Assembly (NCBI RefSeq): GCF_016195855.1
Contig: NZ_JACPYU010000014.1
Coordinates: 62,001-126,000 of the forward strand
Source: Aquabacterium sp.
GTDB taxonomy: Bacteria > Pseudomonadota > Gammaproteobacteria > Burkholderiales > Burkholderiaceae_C
Reading direction: 5' to 3'
DNA length: 64,000 nucleotides
Below the pieces are notes generated by a model, which searched no databases, was not told the origin of the DNA, and was given only the letters and a program-made list of their open reading frames with translations. This document shows positions 8,497-17,202 of the stretch, in pieces (the first letter of the stretch is position 1; each line of letters opens with the position of its first letter). Both the position numbers and the translations under genes were made by a program.

Positions 8497-10737
8497 ATGT
8501 TGAGCCACATCGACCAACGCGAGATGCCGCGCGCCCTGCAACACCTGCTTGCCCGCAGCCAACCTGACGACGCCACCACCCTGCCACGCCGCAGCTTTCT
8601 GAAGCTTGCCGGCATCGGCGGCCTGGCGCTGGGTGCCTTCCCCTTGACCAGTGCGGCCCAGGGCAGCACCCCGGCCGACGGCGCACTCAAGCCCACGCAG
8701 CAGCCATCGGCCTTCGTGCAGATCGCGCCCAATGGCGAGGTCACCGTCGTCGTCAACCGGCTGGAGTTCGGCCAGGGTGTGCAGACCGCCTTGCCCATGA
8801 TCCTGGCTGAAGAACTCGATGCCGACTGGAGCCTGGTGCGCGCGCGACACGGTTCGAGTGACCCGGCCTATGCCGACCCGCTTTGGGGCATCCACCTCAC
8901 GGGCGGCTCCAACTCGATCAAGCACAGCTTCACGCAATACCGCGAGCTGGGTGCGCGTGCCCGCGTCATGCTGTTGAACGCCGCCGCCGCGCGCTGGAAG
9001 GTGGACGTGGCCACACTGCGCACACAGGCCGGCACCGTGCTTGGCCCAGGCGGCTTGAAGCTGACTTATGGTGAGCTGGCCGAGGCCGCCATGGCCCAGC
9101 CTGTGCCCCAGAAGATTGCCCTCAAGGACCCCAAGGACTTCCGCCTCATCGGCAAGCCCACCAACCGCCTGGATGCCAAGGCCAAGAGCAGTGGTCGCCA
9201 GGACTTCGGCATCGACGTTCATCTGCCCGGCCAACTGACCGCCGTGGTCGCCCACCCACCGGTGTTCGGCGCGCGCCTGAAGTCCGTGGACGACAGCGCC
9301 GCCCGCGCCATCAAGGGTGTGAAGGCCGTGTTGCGCGTGCCACTGGACCGTGGCGCCGAAGGCGTGGCCGTGGTGGCCGATGGCTACTGGCCCGCCAAGC
9401 AGGGGCGCGATGCCCTCAAGCTGGAGTGGGACACCGCCTCGGTCGAGAAGGTCGACAGCGACAAGCAACTGGCCCAGTACCGCGAGCTGGCCAAACAGAC
9501 CGGCCCGCGCCAGTTCGATGCCGACATGGCACCCATGGACAAGGCGCCACGGCACATCGACGCCGAGTTCGTGTTCCCCTATCTGGCGCATGCGCCCATG
9601 GAGCCCTTGAACTGCACGGTGCAGATATCGGATGGCAAAGCCGACCTGTGGGTGGGCACGCAGTTCCCGGGCGTGGACGGCAATGCGGCCGCACGCGTGC
9701 TGGGCCTCAAGCCCGAGCAGGTGACGATGCATGTGCAGATGGCCGGTGGCGGCTTTGGCCGACGCGCCGTGGGCACCAGTGACTATGTGGTCGAGGCCTG
9801 CGAGATCGCCAAGGCCGCACGGGCAGCAGGCTTGAACGTACCGGTGCGCATGGTCTGGAGCCGTGAAGACGATATCCGTGGTGGCTACTACCGCCCCATG
9901 CACCTGCACCAGGCGCGCGTCGGCTTTGACGAGCAGGGCAAGGTGCTGGCTTGGGAGCATGTGCTGGTTGGCCAGTCCATCACCACGGGGACGCTGTTTG
10001 AAGGCGGCATGGTGAAGAACGGTATCGACGCCACCGCGCCCGAAGGCATGCGCGAGCCGTACCCCATCCCCATGCGCCTGACCGTGCACCATCCCAAGGT
10101 CAACGTGCCGGTGCTGTGGTGGCGCAGCGTGGGCTCTACCCATACCGCCTTCGTGATGGAGACCCTGATCGACGAGATCGCGCGCAGCACGAAGCAGGAC
10201 CCGGTGGCCTACCGCATGCAGATGTTCGGCGACAAGCACCCGCGCCACCGTGCCGCCTTGCAGCTGGCGGTGGACCAGAGCGGCTATGGCAAGAAGCGCC
10301 TGCCTGCCGGGCGCGCCTGGGGCGTGGCCGTGCACGAGTCCTTCGAGACCGTGGTGGCCTATGTGGTGGAAGCCTCGGTGAAACAAGGTCGGCCTGTGCT
10401 CCACAAGGTGACCGGCGGCGTGCACTGCAACCTGGCCGTGAACCCTCGCACCATCGAAGCGCAGGTGCAGGGTGCTGCGCTGATGGGCTTGTCCATGTGC
10501 CTGCCTGGTGCGGCCATCACGCTCAAGGATGGTGAGGTGCAGCAGCGCAACTTTGGTGACTTCGTGGTGCCGCGCATCACCGACATGCCTGAGATCGCCG
10601 TGCACATCGTGCCCAGCGCCGATGCGCCTACCGGCATGGGGGAGCCGGGCTTGCCGCCCCTGGCGCCCGCCTTTGCCAATGCCATCGCCAAGCTGACGGG
10701 CAAGCCTGTGCGCAACCTGCCTTTCAAGCTGGCCTGA
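8497..10737 (+). CDS. Molybdopterin-binding oxidoreductase subunit (IorB-like), Tat-exported
   Basis: This large catalytic subunit of 746 residues belongs to the xanthine-oxidase family. It begins with a twin-arginine signal (RRSFLKLAG, Arg31-Arg32, about 30 residues into the chain), so it is predicted to be exported folded to the periplasm with its 2Fe-2S partner. Family signatures seen include EFGQGVQTALPMILAEEL, HAPMEPLNCTV, GGGFGRRA and, near the C-terminus, GMGEPGLPPLAPA, which carries the conserved active-site Glu. It should hydroxylate an N-heterocycle or oxidise an aldehyde; the substrate cannot be told. An AAGGAG ribosome site lies 5 bases before the ATG and overlaps the end of the 2Fe-2S gene. 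Confidence 0.92.
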   Translation: MLSHIDQREMPRALQHLLARSQPDDATTLPRRSFLKLAGIGGLALGAFPLTSAAQGSTPADGALKPTQQPSAFVQIAPNGEVTVVVNRLEFGQGVQTALPMILAEELDADWSLVRARHGSSDPAYADPLWGIHLTGGSNSIKHSFTQYRELGARARVMLLNAAAARWKVDVATLRTQAGTVLGPGGLKLTYGELAEAAMAQPVPQKIALKDPKDFRLIGKPTNRLDAKAKSSGRQDFGIDVHLPGQLTAVVAHPPVFGARLKSVDDSAARAIKGVKAVLRVPLDRGAEGVAVVADGYWPAKQGRDALKLEWDTASVEKVDSDKQLAQYRELAKQTGPRQFDADMAPMDKAPRHIDAEFVFPYLAHAPMEPLNCTVQISDGKADLWVGTQFPGVDGNAAARVLGLKPEQVTMHVQMAGGGFGRRAVGTSDYVVEACEIAKAARAAGLNVPVRMVWSREDDIRGGYYRPMHLHQARVGFDEQGKVLAWEHVLVGQSITTGTLFEGGMVKNGIDATAPEGMREPYPIPMRLTVHHPKVNVPVLWWRSVGSTHTAFVMETLIDEIARSTKQDPVAYRMQMFGDKHPRHRAALQLAVDQSGYGKKRLPAGRAWGVAVHESFETVVAYVVEASVKQGRPVLHKVTGGVHCNLAVNPRTIEAQVQGAALMGLSMCLPGAAITLKDGEVQQRNFGDFVVPRITDMPEIAVHIVPSADAPTGMGEPGLPPLAPAFANAIAKLTGKPVRNLPFKLA

Positions 10738-10741
10738 GCCC

Positions 10742-11806
10742 ATGGAAGACCTCGACACCCTGGTCTTGCGCAACGCCGTGAGCTGGCAGGCGGCCGGTTT
10801 GCCCGTGGTGCTGGTCACTGTCGCGCGGACCTGGGGCTCATCACCCCGGCCACCGGGCTCGCTCATGGCCATCAACGGCCGGGGTGAGACCGTGGGCTCG
10901 GTGTCAGGCGGCTGCATCGAGGACGACCTCATCCACCGTATCCGCGAAGGCGGCGTGCAGGCCGCGTGCGCCACATCCACACCCGCCGTGCTGCGTTATG
11001 GCATCTCGGCGGATGAGGCACACCGCTTTGGTCTGCCGTGTGGCGGCACGGTCGAGCTGGTACTGGAGCCGGTATCACCGCACAGCCGGCTCGACGACTT
11101 GCTGTTGGCCTGCCAGCAGCGGCGCAGCACCGAGCGCGTGCTGGATCTGCGCAGCGGCCAGGTCGAGTTACGCGCGGGCCGGCGCGACGGCGTGCCCCAT
11201 ATGGACGAGCGGCAACTGGTCACCTACCTGGGGCCGCAAGCGCGCCTGATCGTGATCGGCGCGGGTGACCTGTCACGTTACCTCTGCGAGATGGCCTTGA
11301 GCGTGGGCTTCGAGGTCATCGTCTGCGACCCGCGTGAAGAGCAGCGCGCGAGCTGGAGCCTGCCTGGTGTGACGGTCAGCGACGAGATGCCCGACGACCT
11401 GGTCCAGCGGCTGCGCCCCGATGCCCGCACCGCGGTGGTGGCCCTGACGCACGACCCCAAGCTGGACGACCTGGCCTTGATCGATGCCTTGCAGTCTGAT
11501 GCGTTCTACGTGGGCGCCATTGGCTCGCGCCGCAACAGCCTGCACCGCAGGGAGCGCCTGCGCACGCACTTCGATGTGCCGGAGGCCGCGCTGCAATCGC
11601 TGCATGGGCCGGCAGGCCTGTACATCGGTAGCAAGACCCCCGCCGAGATCGCCTTGTCCATCCTGGCCGAGGTGGTGGCCGTGAAAAACGGGGTGCAGTT
11701 GCCGGCGCCAGCCCATGTGGCGGTGGGCAAGTCGCAGCACGAGGCACCCGACATGCCCGAAACGCCGGGCCTTGATGAAGCCACCATGGCGGGCTGTGCC
11801 GTTTGA
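10742..11806 (+). CDS. XdhC-family molybdenum-cofactor insertion chaperone
   Basis: This 354-residue protein has an N-terminal XdhC/CoxI domain (TWGSSPRPPGSLM, GSVSGGCIEDDLI) and a C-terminal Rossmann-like XdhC_C domain (RLIVIGAGDLSRYLCEMA, AVVALTHDPKLDDLAL, FYVGAIGSR). Members bind sulfurated molybdenum cofactor and load it into xanthine-dehydrogenase-type enzymes. It starts 4 bases after the molybdopterin subunit ends, so it is probably cotranscribed and dedicated to that enzyme. The coupling supports the idea that the partner needs a sulfurated Mo-cytosine- or Mo-molybdopterin cofactor. Confidence 0.92.
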   Translation: MEDLDTLVLRNAVSWQAAGLPVVLVTVARTWGSSPRPPGSLMAINGRGETVGSVSGGCIEDDLIHRIREGGVQAACATSTPAVLRYGISADEAHRFGLPCGGTVELVLEPVSPHSRLDDLLLACQQRRSTERVLDLRSGQVELRAGRRDGVPHMDERQLVTYLGPQARLIVIGAGDLSRYLCEMALSVGFEVIVCDPREEQRASWSLPGVTVSDEMPDDLVQRLRPDARTAVVALTHDPKLDDLALIDALQSDAFYVGAIGSRRNSLHRRERLRTHFDVPEAALQSLHGPAGLYIGSKTPAEIALSILAEVVAVKNGVQLPAPAHVAVGKSQHEAPDMPETPGLDEATMAGCAV

Positions 11807-11905
11807 GCCTTGATCGTGTGCACACAGAAGATTAGTTGAGGCAGCACACAGACATTTGGCCCCGCTCGTGCCATGCTCCCGCACTCAACCTTGCTGGAGC
11901 GCGAC

Positions 11906-12166
11906 ATGTCTTTCGACCCTTATTTCCATGAGGCATCGGGAAGTGTCCGCTTCTGGGTGCCCACAGGCGAGGAGGGCATCGGCGCCATCATCGGCCGGGA
12001 AATCCTCTCGTATTGCTTCCGTGGCCGAACCGATGAAGGCGATCCCTTGAAGATCTACGCGGCACACCGCGATCAGATCCATGCCGCGGTGATGCGGCGC
12101 GTGGCCGAAGGCGCCCGCGAACCGGTGATCCTCAAGCGCCACGATCTGGGCATCGTGGCCTCCTGA
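11906..12166 (+). CDS. DUF1488-like small protein
   Basis: This soluble protein of 86 residues has the pattern of DUF1488: SVRFWVPTGEEG near the start, a central IGREILSYCF, AHRDQIHAAVMRRVAEGA, and PVILKRHDLGI at the end. No biochemical role is known for the family. The ATG giving MSFDPYF was preferred over one 11 codons upstream because the family starts there. It stands alone after the XdhC gene (100 bases away) and faces the frameshifted gene on the other strand. Confidence 0.65.
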   Translation: MSFDPYFHEASGSVRFWVPTGEEGIGAIIGREILSYCFRGRTDEGDPLKIYAAHRDQIHAAVMRRVAEGAREPVILKRHDLGIVAS

Positions 12167-12176
12167 CGGGCCCTGA

Positions 12177-12631
12177 TCAGTCCTCGTGGACCTTGTCCTT
12201 CGCGTTGGGGAAAGCCGTGATGGCCAGCGCCAGAATGTCGATGTTGCCCGAGGTCACTGACTCGAAACGTGGCGGCTTCGATGGAATGAAAGGTGTTCAC
12301 CCTCGCCGCCTTTCTCCCTCATGCCGATGGTCTTCAGTTCGCGCCGGCCATAGACGCATTCCTGGGCCTGCTCTTGCCCATCCTTTTGCAGGATGTTCGA
12401 GATGGAGTACGAATAGCACTCGTGCACCTTGCCTCGGCCAATATTGTCCTTGTGAGGGTGGTCTTGCGTGATGCGGCCAAATTTCACCAGCACCTGCTGC
12501 TGCCCATTGACCTCAACGGTTCTGGGGTTCAAGGCACCCGCGTCGGCGAAATACACGGTGGGCTTGTCCATCAAGTCGCCGGTGTAGCCGAGGATGTTGT
12601 CCTTCTTGTAGAACTCGTCACAGTAGCCCAT
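12177..12631 (-). pseudogene. Hypothetical protein gene with likely frameshift
   Basis: The frame starting MGYCDEFYKKDN reads well up to about GMREKGGEGE, then continues into an atypical Arg/His/Ser-rich tail and stops near 12254. One base over, the same DNA encodes TPFIPSKPPRF, SGNIDILALAITAFPN and a KDKVHED end, which looks like a normal C-terminus and stops at 12177. Adding one A at about 12290 would join the two into a protein of about 151 residues. The first part has FADAGALNPRTVEV and VLVKFGRIT, so it is probably a soluble protein, but I do not recognise the family. This may be a real pseudogene or a sequencing error. The start is set at the second ATG, next to a GGAG-like site. Confidence 0.6.
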
Positions 12632-12739
12632 GGTCGCACCCTCCTTGTCGAACAAAAAGGTGATGTGGAGTTGCGCAGGTTAGCGCCTGTGCGCCGATCC
12701 AGCCTAGGTGTCCTTGGTCATCTGTTTCATCGATCAGTA

Positions 12740-12779
12740 GGGGGGCGATGTTCGGCTACTCCCTAACCATTGGGGGGCG
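12740..12779. promoter_or_regulatory. Paired G6 direct repeat upstream of CxxCH gene
   Basis: Two identical GGGGGGCG octamers start 32 bases apart (about three helical turns), about 130 bases before the exported CxxCH protein gene. The spacing would place two bound proteins on the same DNA face. The rest of the 280-base gap up to the ATG shows no gene. Confidence 0.3.
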
Positions 12780-12913
12780 CAAATTTCTGGCCCGGCCTAT
12801 AGTCCGGCCACGCTGGCCACATGACCGGCGCGGCAAGCCTTCAATAGGCAAACGGCCTCATCAAGCAAGCCCGGACTGTTGCAGGCATTGGATCCAACCT
12901 TCAGGAGAGAACC

Positions 12914-14659
12914 ATGTCGTGGATGTCTAAAGTTCAGTGTGGTCTTTGTTGCGGCGCCTTGGCCGCCACATTGGGGTACAGCCAGATGGCGCGTGCCCAG
13001 GCGGTACCAACCGACGCGTCAGGGGGCTGCCCCATTGCGCCTGCGACCGTCGCGAGTTTCTTCGAGAGCGGTGCTGTGTCACTCAACGGCGTGGTCAAAC
13101 CCGCCGACAGCACCTTGATCCTGGCGCCGAACTGCGGCTTCTTTCAATGGACCGAGCAGATGTACTTGTGGTTGACGTCGCCAGCACCTGCGAGCTACGG
13201 CGGGGGGAGCCACATCATGTTCTCGCCGCAGTTTTTCACGGTCAGCCCTGAGGATAGCAGCGGCCGCCGCACCTTCATCCAGAATTCGCCCAGGTTGCCG
13301 ATCAACATGTTCCTGCGTGCCATGGAACTGGGACCGCATGGTTTGCCGATCGTGATGTCGCGCACCGGGCAAGTGGTGGAGGTCCAGCACGAGCGACGCG
13401 GGCTGAAGCCGCCCGTGATCAAGTTGGCCAATGGCAAGACACTGCTGGCATCCAAGATCGCTGTCGCGCGCAAAACGGAGCAGGGCACCTTGGCCCTCTT
13501 CGATGTGAAGGGCGCGCAGATCAAGCCCAAGCTGCTCAAGCTGACGCCGGCCATCCGCCCGAGGGCCATGTTGACGCCCGAGCATTCGGCCATGGTGGTG
13601 CCCATGAAGGCGTTCAAGGAGGCCATCCAGGCGCGCAAGGTGATCATCAGCAAGATCCCCATCTTCATTGACCCTGCCGGCAATGTGATTGATGTGGAGC
13701 CAGGTCAGGCTGACAGCGGCGTGCTGCTGTCGCAAAACGGCGCCTTGATCTACTACATCACCGCCGTGAATGACGTGTTTGCGTATCACCGCTCGATGCA
13801 GGGCGCAGGCGTGATCCCCTTCAACACAGGCCTGGCCTTCCCCATGACCGCAGCGGATGTCGCCCCCGTGGTGGCATTTGCGGCAGGCAAGGGGCACGCG
13901 ATCAAGGACCCTACGGCCTTGGCCATCGAGACCAAGTCGAGCTGGATGGACGCCAGTGCGGTGGCCAACCCGGCCGACTATGTTCAAGTCAGTGCCGTGG
14001 TGCCGACCTTTGACAAGAGCAACCCCAACAGCTGGGTGCCCAATGGGCAGGCCACGCTGAAGCTGGTCATGCTGGGCCTGCATGTGGTGGGCTCGACCAA
14101 CGGGCACGGCGAAATGGTCTGGGGCACCTTCGAGCACCTGGGTAACGCGCCCAATGCCACTTATGCCTATAACTCGACGTCGGGGCTGAAGACCATCGCG
14201 CAGAACACGTCAGGTAGCTGGCTGTTCACGCCCAATGGGTCGGCCGGGCCGTTCAATACCACCAGCAACAGCTGGACGGGCAGCGCCATCACCGGCTCGC
14301 CGGTCAGTGCTGCTGCGGTCTTGAGGGCCAAGCCATGGGGCTCCAACGATGGTGGCAACCCAGCCAATGCGGCTGGGCTGAACACACAGGTGATCTCTGC
14401 CAATGCCAGCGTGATTTCACAGCTGGATCCAGCGGATGTGCGGCGCAACTACTTCCAGCTGGGCACGACCTGGACCATCGGGGGCGCCGCACCGAACGGT
14501 GGCAACGAAGTGGGCACCAATCACCTGGCCAACGCCACGATGGAGACTTTCGCGCAAGGCGCAACGCCCTCGGACCCCAGTGCCAACTGCTTCTCCTGCC
14601 ACACCACCAACAAGGTGAGCGTCAGCCACGTGTACCGTGAGCTCAAGCCCTTGCCTTGA
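12914..14659 (+). CDS. Exported protein with C-terminal haem-binding motif CxxCH
   Basis: This 581-residue protein has a Sec signal peptide ending near ARA/QAVP. Its only c-type haem motif, C559-F-S-C-H563, is 18 residues from the C-terminus. The body includes FQWTEQMYLWL, GLHVVGSTNGHGEMVWGTFEHLGNAPN and many Asn/Thr/Gly turns. A GEMVWGTFEH-like segment followed by a late CxxCH is a pattern I associate with poorly characterised exported cytochrome-like proteins. It may be a monohaem periplasmic protein, with an axial ligand possibly from His in SVSHVY. GGAGAG lies 7 bases before the ATG. It has no obvious operon partner; the GST gene converges 19 bases away. Confidence 0.78.
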   Translation: MSWMSKVQCGLCCGALAATLGYSQMARAQAVPTDASGGCPIAPATVASFFESGAVSLNGVVKPADSTLILAPNCGFFQWTEQMYLWLTSPAPASYGGGSHIMFSPQFFTVSPEDSSGRRTFIQNSPRLPINMFLRAMELGPHGLPIVMSRTGQVVEVQHERRGLKPPVIKLANGKTLLASKIAVARKTEQGTLALFDVKGAQIKPKLLKLTPAIRPRAMLTPEHSAMVVPMKAFKEAIQARKVIISKIPIFIDPAGNVIDVEPGQADSGVLLSQNGALIYYITAVNDVFAYHRSMQGAGVIPFNTGLAFPMTAADVAPVVAFAAGKGHAIKDPTALAIETKSSWMDASAVANPADYVQVSAVVPTFDKSNPNSWVPNGQATLKLVMLGLHVVGSTNGHGEMVWGTFEHLGNAPNATYAYNSTSGLKTIAQNTSGSWLFTPNGSAGPFNTTSNSWTGSAITGSPVSAAAVLRAKPWGSNDGGNPANAAGLNTQVISANASVISQLDPADVRRNYFQLGTTWTIGGAAPNGGNEVGTNHLANATMETFAQGATPSDPSANCFSCHTTNKVSVSHVYRELKPLP

Positions 14660-14677
14660 TGGCGTGTGCGCCCTTGG

Positions 14678-15310
14678 TCAGAGCGACATCGATGGCCTTT
14701 GCGCCATCGATGCCCGCCAGCGCAGCAGGTGAGGGTGCTGCTCATCGGGCTTGACCTTGACGATGCGCGCAAAGTCGACGGCCACCACGGCGGTGATGTC
14801 GGCCACGCTGAAGCGCTCCGTGGCGATGAATTCGTGCTCAGCCAGGCGCGCGTTGAGTTCCACGAAGAACTGCTGCACGCGCGCCAGCCCGCGCTGCGCC
14901 AGCTCCGGGATCTGCGGGTAGTTCACGGGCCCGGGCAGTGCGCGGTTGGCCATGGCCGGCGTGCTGTTGCGAAAGGCCTCGGCAATCGCCAGCAGGCCTT
15001 CAAACTCCACATGCCAGTTCCAGCTCGCGACCTCGGCCTTTTCGGCCGGGGTCTCGCCCAGCAGCGGCGGGTTCGGGTAACGCGCTTCCAGGTAGGCCGT
15101 GATCGCCGCGTTGTCCGTCAGGATCAGGCCTTCTTCGGTGCGCAAGGCAGGCACTGTGCATTGCGGGTTCACCTTGCGGAAGGACTCGCTAAGTTGCTCG
15201 CCCGCGCGCAGGTCCACCTGCACCGTCTTGTGCACGATGCCCTTTTCAGCCAGCAGGATGCGGGCGCGACGCGGGCTGGGCGCCGTGGCGCAGTCGTAGA
15301 GCGTGATCAT
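14678..15310 (-). CDS. Glutathione S-transferase family protein
   Basis: This 210-residue protein has a thioredoxin-like N-terminal domain (ITLYDCATAPSPRRARILLAEKG, the CTVPAL cis-Pro motif and LTDNAAITAYLE for the glutathione gamma-Glu site) and a helical C-terminal domain (FSVADITAVVAVDF with the N-cap motif). It conjugates or reduces electrophiles with glutathione; the substrate is unknown. Its ATG overlaps the stop codon of the preceding YghU-type gene by 4 bases, so the two transferases are probably translated together, downstream of a quinone oxidoreductase. Confidence 0.9.
   Translation of the reverse strand: MITLYDCATAPSPRRARILLAEKGIVHKTVQVDLRAGEQLSESFRKVNPQCTVPALRTEEGLILTDNAAITAYLEARYPNPPLLGETPAEKAEVASWNWHVEFEGLLAIAEAFRNSTPAMANRALPGPVNYPQIPELAQRGLARVQQFFVELNARLAEHEFIATERFSVADITAVVAVDFARIVKVKPDEQHPHLLRWRASMAQRPSMSL
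14687..14712. terminator. Hairpin between convergent genes
   Basis: A perfect 10-bp stem (CATCGATGGC with its complement, 6-base loop) lies inside the last codons of the GST gene, just past the stop of the CxxCH gene. No U-tract follows, so it is a weak terminator call for the plus-strand gene. Confidence 0.35.
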
Positions 15311-16161
15311 GTGGGCAGCTTGTCGAAGTCGCTGGCGTCATGGCGTTCGGGCAACTGGCTGGAGGGCTCGCCCCAGGTCCGGTTGACCTTGCGGCCGCGT
15401 TGCGCAGCAGGGCGTTGGGCGATCTGGTCGGCCCAGCGCACGACATGGGTGTAGTCCTGAACCTGCAGGAACTCGCCGGCACCGTAGATCTGGCCTTTGA
15501 CGAGTGCGCCATACCACGGCCAGACAGCGATGTCGGCAATCGTGTACTCATCACCCGCCAGGTAAGGGCTCTCGGCCAGACGGCGATTGAGCACATCCAA
15601 TTGGCGCTTGACCTCCATCGCATAGCGGTCGATGGCGTACTCGATCTTGATGGGCGCGTAGGCATAGAAGTGGCCAAAGCCCCCACCCAGGAAAGGCGCG
15701 CTGCCCATCTGCCAGAACAACCAGGACAGGCACTCGGCCCGCTGGGGCATGGTGGTGGGCAAAAAGGCGCCGAACTTTTCTGCCAGGTACAGCAAGATCG
15801 CGCCGGACTCGAACACCCGCACCGGCGTGGCACCACTGTGGTCCATCAGTGCGGGGATCTTGGAGTTGGGGTTGACGGCCACGAAGCCGCTACCGAACTG
15901 CTGGCCCTCGTTGATCGAGATCAGCCAGGCGTCGTACTCCGCGCCGCTGTGGCCCAGCGCGAGCAACTCCTCCAGCATCACGGTGACCTTGACGCCATTG
16001 GGTGTGGCCAGCGAGTACAGCTGCAGCGGGTGCTTGCCCACCGGCAGTTCCTTGTCGTGGGTTGGGCCCGCGATCGGTCGGTTGATGCTCGCAAACTGCC
16101 CACCGTTGGCCTTGTTCCAGGTCCAGACGGCAGGCGGTGTGTAGTTGGATGTGTCGCTCAT
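15307..16161 (-). CDS. yghU: Glutathione S-transferase, YghU type (disulfide-bond oxidoreductase)
   Basis: At 284 residues this is the long GST type with N-terminal extension found in E. coli YghU. Signatures include PPAVWTWNKANGGQFASINRPIAGPTH, the QLYSLATPNGVKV thioredoxin-fold start, NPNSKIPAL, FESGAILLYLAEKFG, YTIADIAVWPWYG and the C-terminal RTWGEP. YghU binds two glutathiones and reduces organic hydroperoxides and 2-hydroxyethyl disulfide. It is second in a set with a quinone oxidoreductase upstream and another GST downstream, suggesting a role in electrophile or oxidative stress. Confidence 0.93.
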   Translation of the reverse strand: MSDTSNYTPPAVWTWNKANGGQFASINRPIAGPTHDKELPVGKHPLQLYSLATPNGVKVTVMLEELLALGHSGAEYDAWLISINEGQQFGSGFVAVNPNSKIPALMDHSGATPVRVFESGAILLYLAEKFGAFLPTTMPQRAECLSWLFWQMGSAPFLGGGFGHFYAYAPIKIEYAIDRYAMEVKRQLDVLNRRLAESPYLAGDEYTIADIAVWPWYGALVKGQIYGAGEFLQVQDYTHVVRWADQIAQRPAAQRGRKVNRTWGEPSSQLPERHDASDFDKLPT

Positions 16162-16192
16162 GCGCGGCTCCCTGTGCTTGAACTGTTGTTGA

Positions 16193-17170
16193 TCAGCCGT
16201 TGACCAGCACGACCTTGCCGCGCACCTGGCGCGAGCCCATCAGCGCAAACGCCTCCTTGAGTTGCGACATGGGTAGCTTGTGCTCGATGACGGGCTTGAT
16301 CTTGCCCTCCATGTACCAGGCGGCCAGTTGCATCAGGCAGGCAGCGTTGTTCTGCGGCTCGCGTTTGGCGAACTCTCCCCAGAACACGCCCATGACCGAC
16401 GCGCCCTTGAGCAGCGGCAGGTTCAGGGGCAGGGCGGGGATGGGGCCATTGGCAAAGCCGATGATCAGGTGGCGGCCGCGCCAGGCAATGGAGCGGAAGG
16501 CCTGCTCGGTCAAGTCGCCGCCCACGGGGTCATAGACCACATCGGGGCCCTTGCCTTCGGTCAGGGTCTTGAGCTCGTCACGCAGGTTCTGCGTGGTGTA
16601 GTTGATGCTGGCGTCGGCACCCAGTTCGCGGCACAGCGCGCACTTCTCGTCGGTGGAGGCGGCAGCGATCACCTTGGCACCAGCAGCCTTGGCAATCTGG
16701 ATGGCAGCGGTGCCCACGCCACCTGCGGCACCCAGCACCAGCACGGTTTCCCCCGCCTTCAAGGCCGCGCGGTCCATCAGACCGTGATAGGTGGTGCCAT
16801 AGGTGCACAGGAAGGCCGCGGCATCTTCAAACGAGAACGCCGGGGGCAGGGGCATCAGCATGGCAGCCGGCGCCACCGTGTGAGTGCCGAAACCACCCGT
16901 GCCGGCAAAGCCCGCCACATGCGTGCCCACGGCCAGGTGTTTGACGCCTTCGCCCACCGCTTCAACCACACCGGCGAATTCGGCGCCGGGCACAAAGGGC
17001 AGGGGTGGGCGCATCTGGTACTTGCCCTGCACGATCAGCAGGTCAGGGAAGTTCAGGCTGGCTGCCTTGATGGCAATGCGCACCTCGCCCTTGCCGGGCT
17101 CGGGTGTCGGGCTTTCCTGCCAGGTCAGGGCATCGGGGCCGCTCAGTTCGCTACAGGTCCAGGCTTGCAT
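16193..17170 (-). CDS. NADPH:quinone oxidoreductase family protein (zinc-free MDR)
   Basis: This 325-residue medium-chain reductase has an N-terminal GroES-like domain (SLNFPDLLIVQGKYQMRPPLPFVPGAEFAG) and a Rossmann nucleotide-binding domain (VLVLGAAGGVGTAAIQIAK). It lacks the Zn-ligand Cys/His set of alcohol dehydrogenases, as expected for quinone oxidoreductases. The end GSRQVRGKVVLV is typical. It reduces quinones or alpha,beta-unsaturated carbonyls using NADPH. The start MQAWTCSEL follows a short leader. The gene lies 32 bases after the metalloprotease gene and 31 before the yghU-like gene, so the run may be one transcript. Confidence 0.9.
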   Translation of the reverse strand: MQAWTCSELSGPDALTWQESPTPEPGKGEVRIAIKAASLNFPDLLIVQGKYQMRPPLPFVPGAEFAGVVEAVGEGVKHLAVGTHVAGFAGTGGFGTHTVAPAAMLMPLPPAFSFEDAAAFLCTYGTTYHGLMDRAALKAGETVLVLGAAGGVGTAAIQIAKAAGAKVIAAASTDEKCALCRELGADASINYTTQNLRDELKTLTEGKGPDVVYDPVGGDLTEQAFRSIAWRGRHLIIGFANGPIPALPLNLPLLKGASVMGVFWGEFAKREPQNNAACLMQLAAWYMEGKIKPVIEHKLPMSQLKEAFALMGSRQVRGKVVLVNG

Positions 17171-17202
17171 GGGGTTGTCTCCGTTATGGTTGGTGTGGCC
17201 GA

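Noticed and set aside
8353-10980. An 875-codon open frame on the minus strand
   Set aside because: It is the antisense of the molybdenum-hydroxylase subunits, His/Gln/Gly-rich with no domain motif; long antisense frames are normal at this GC.
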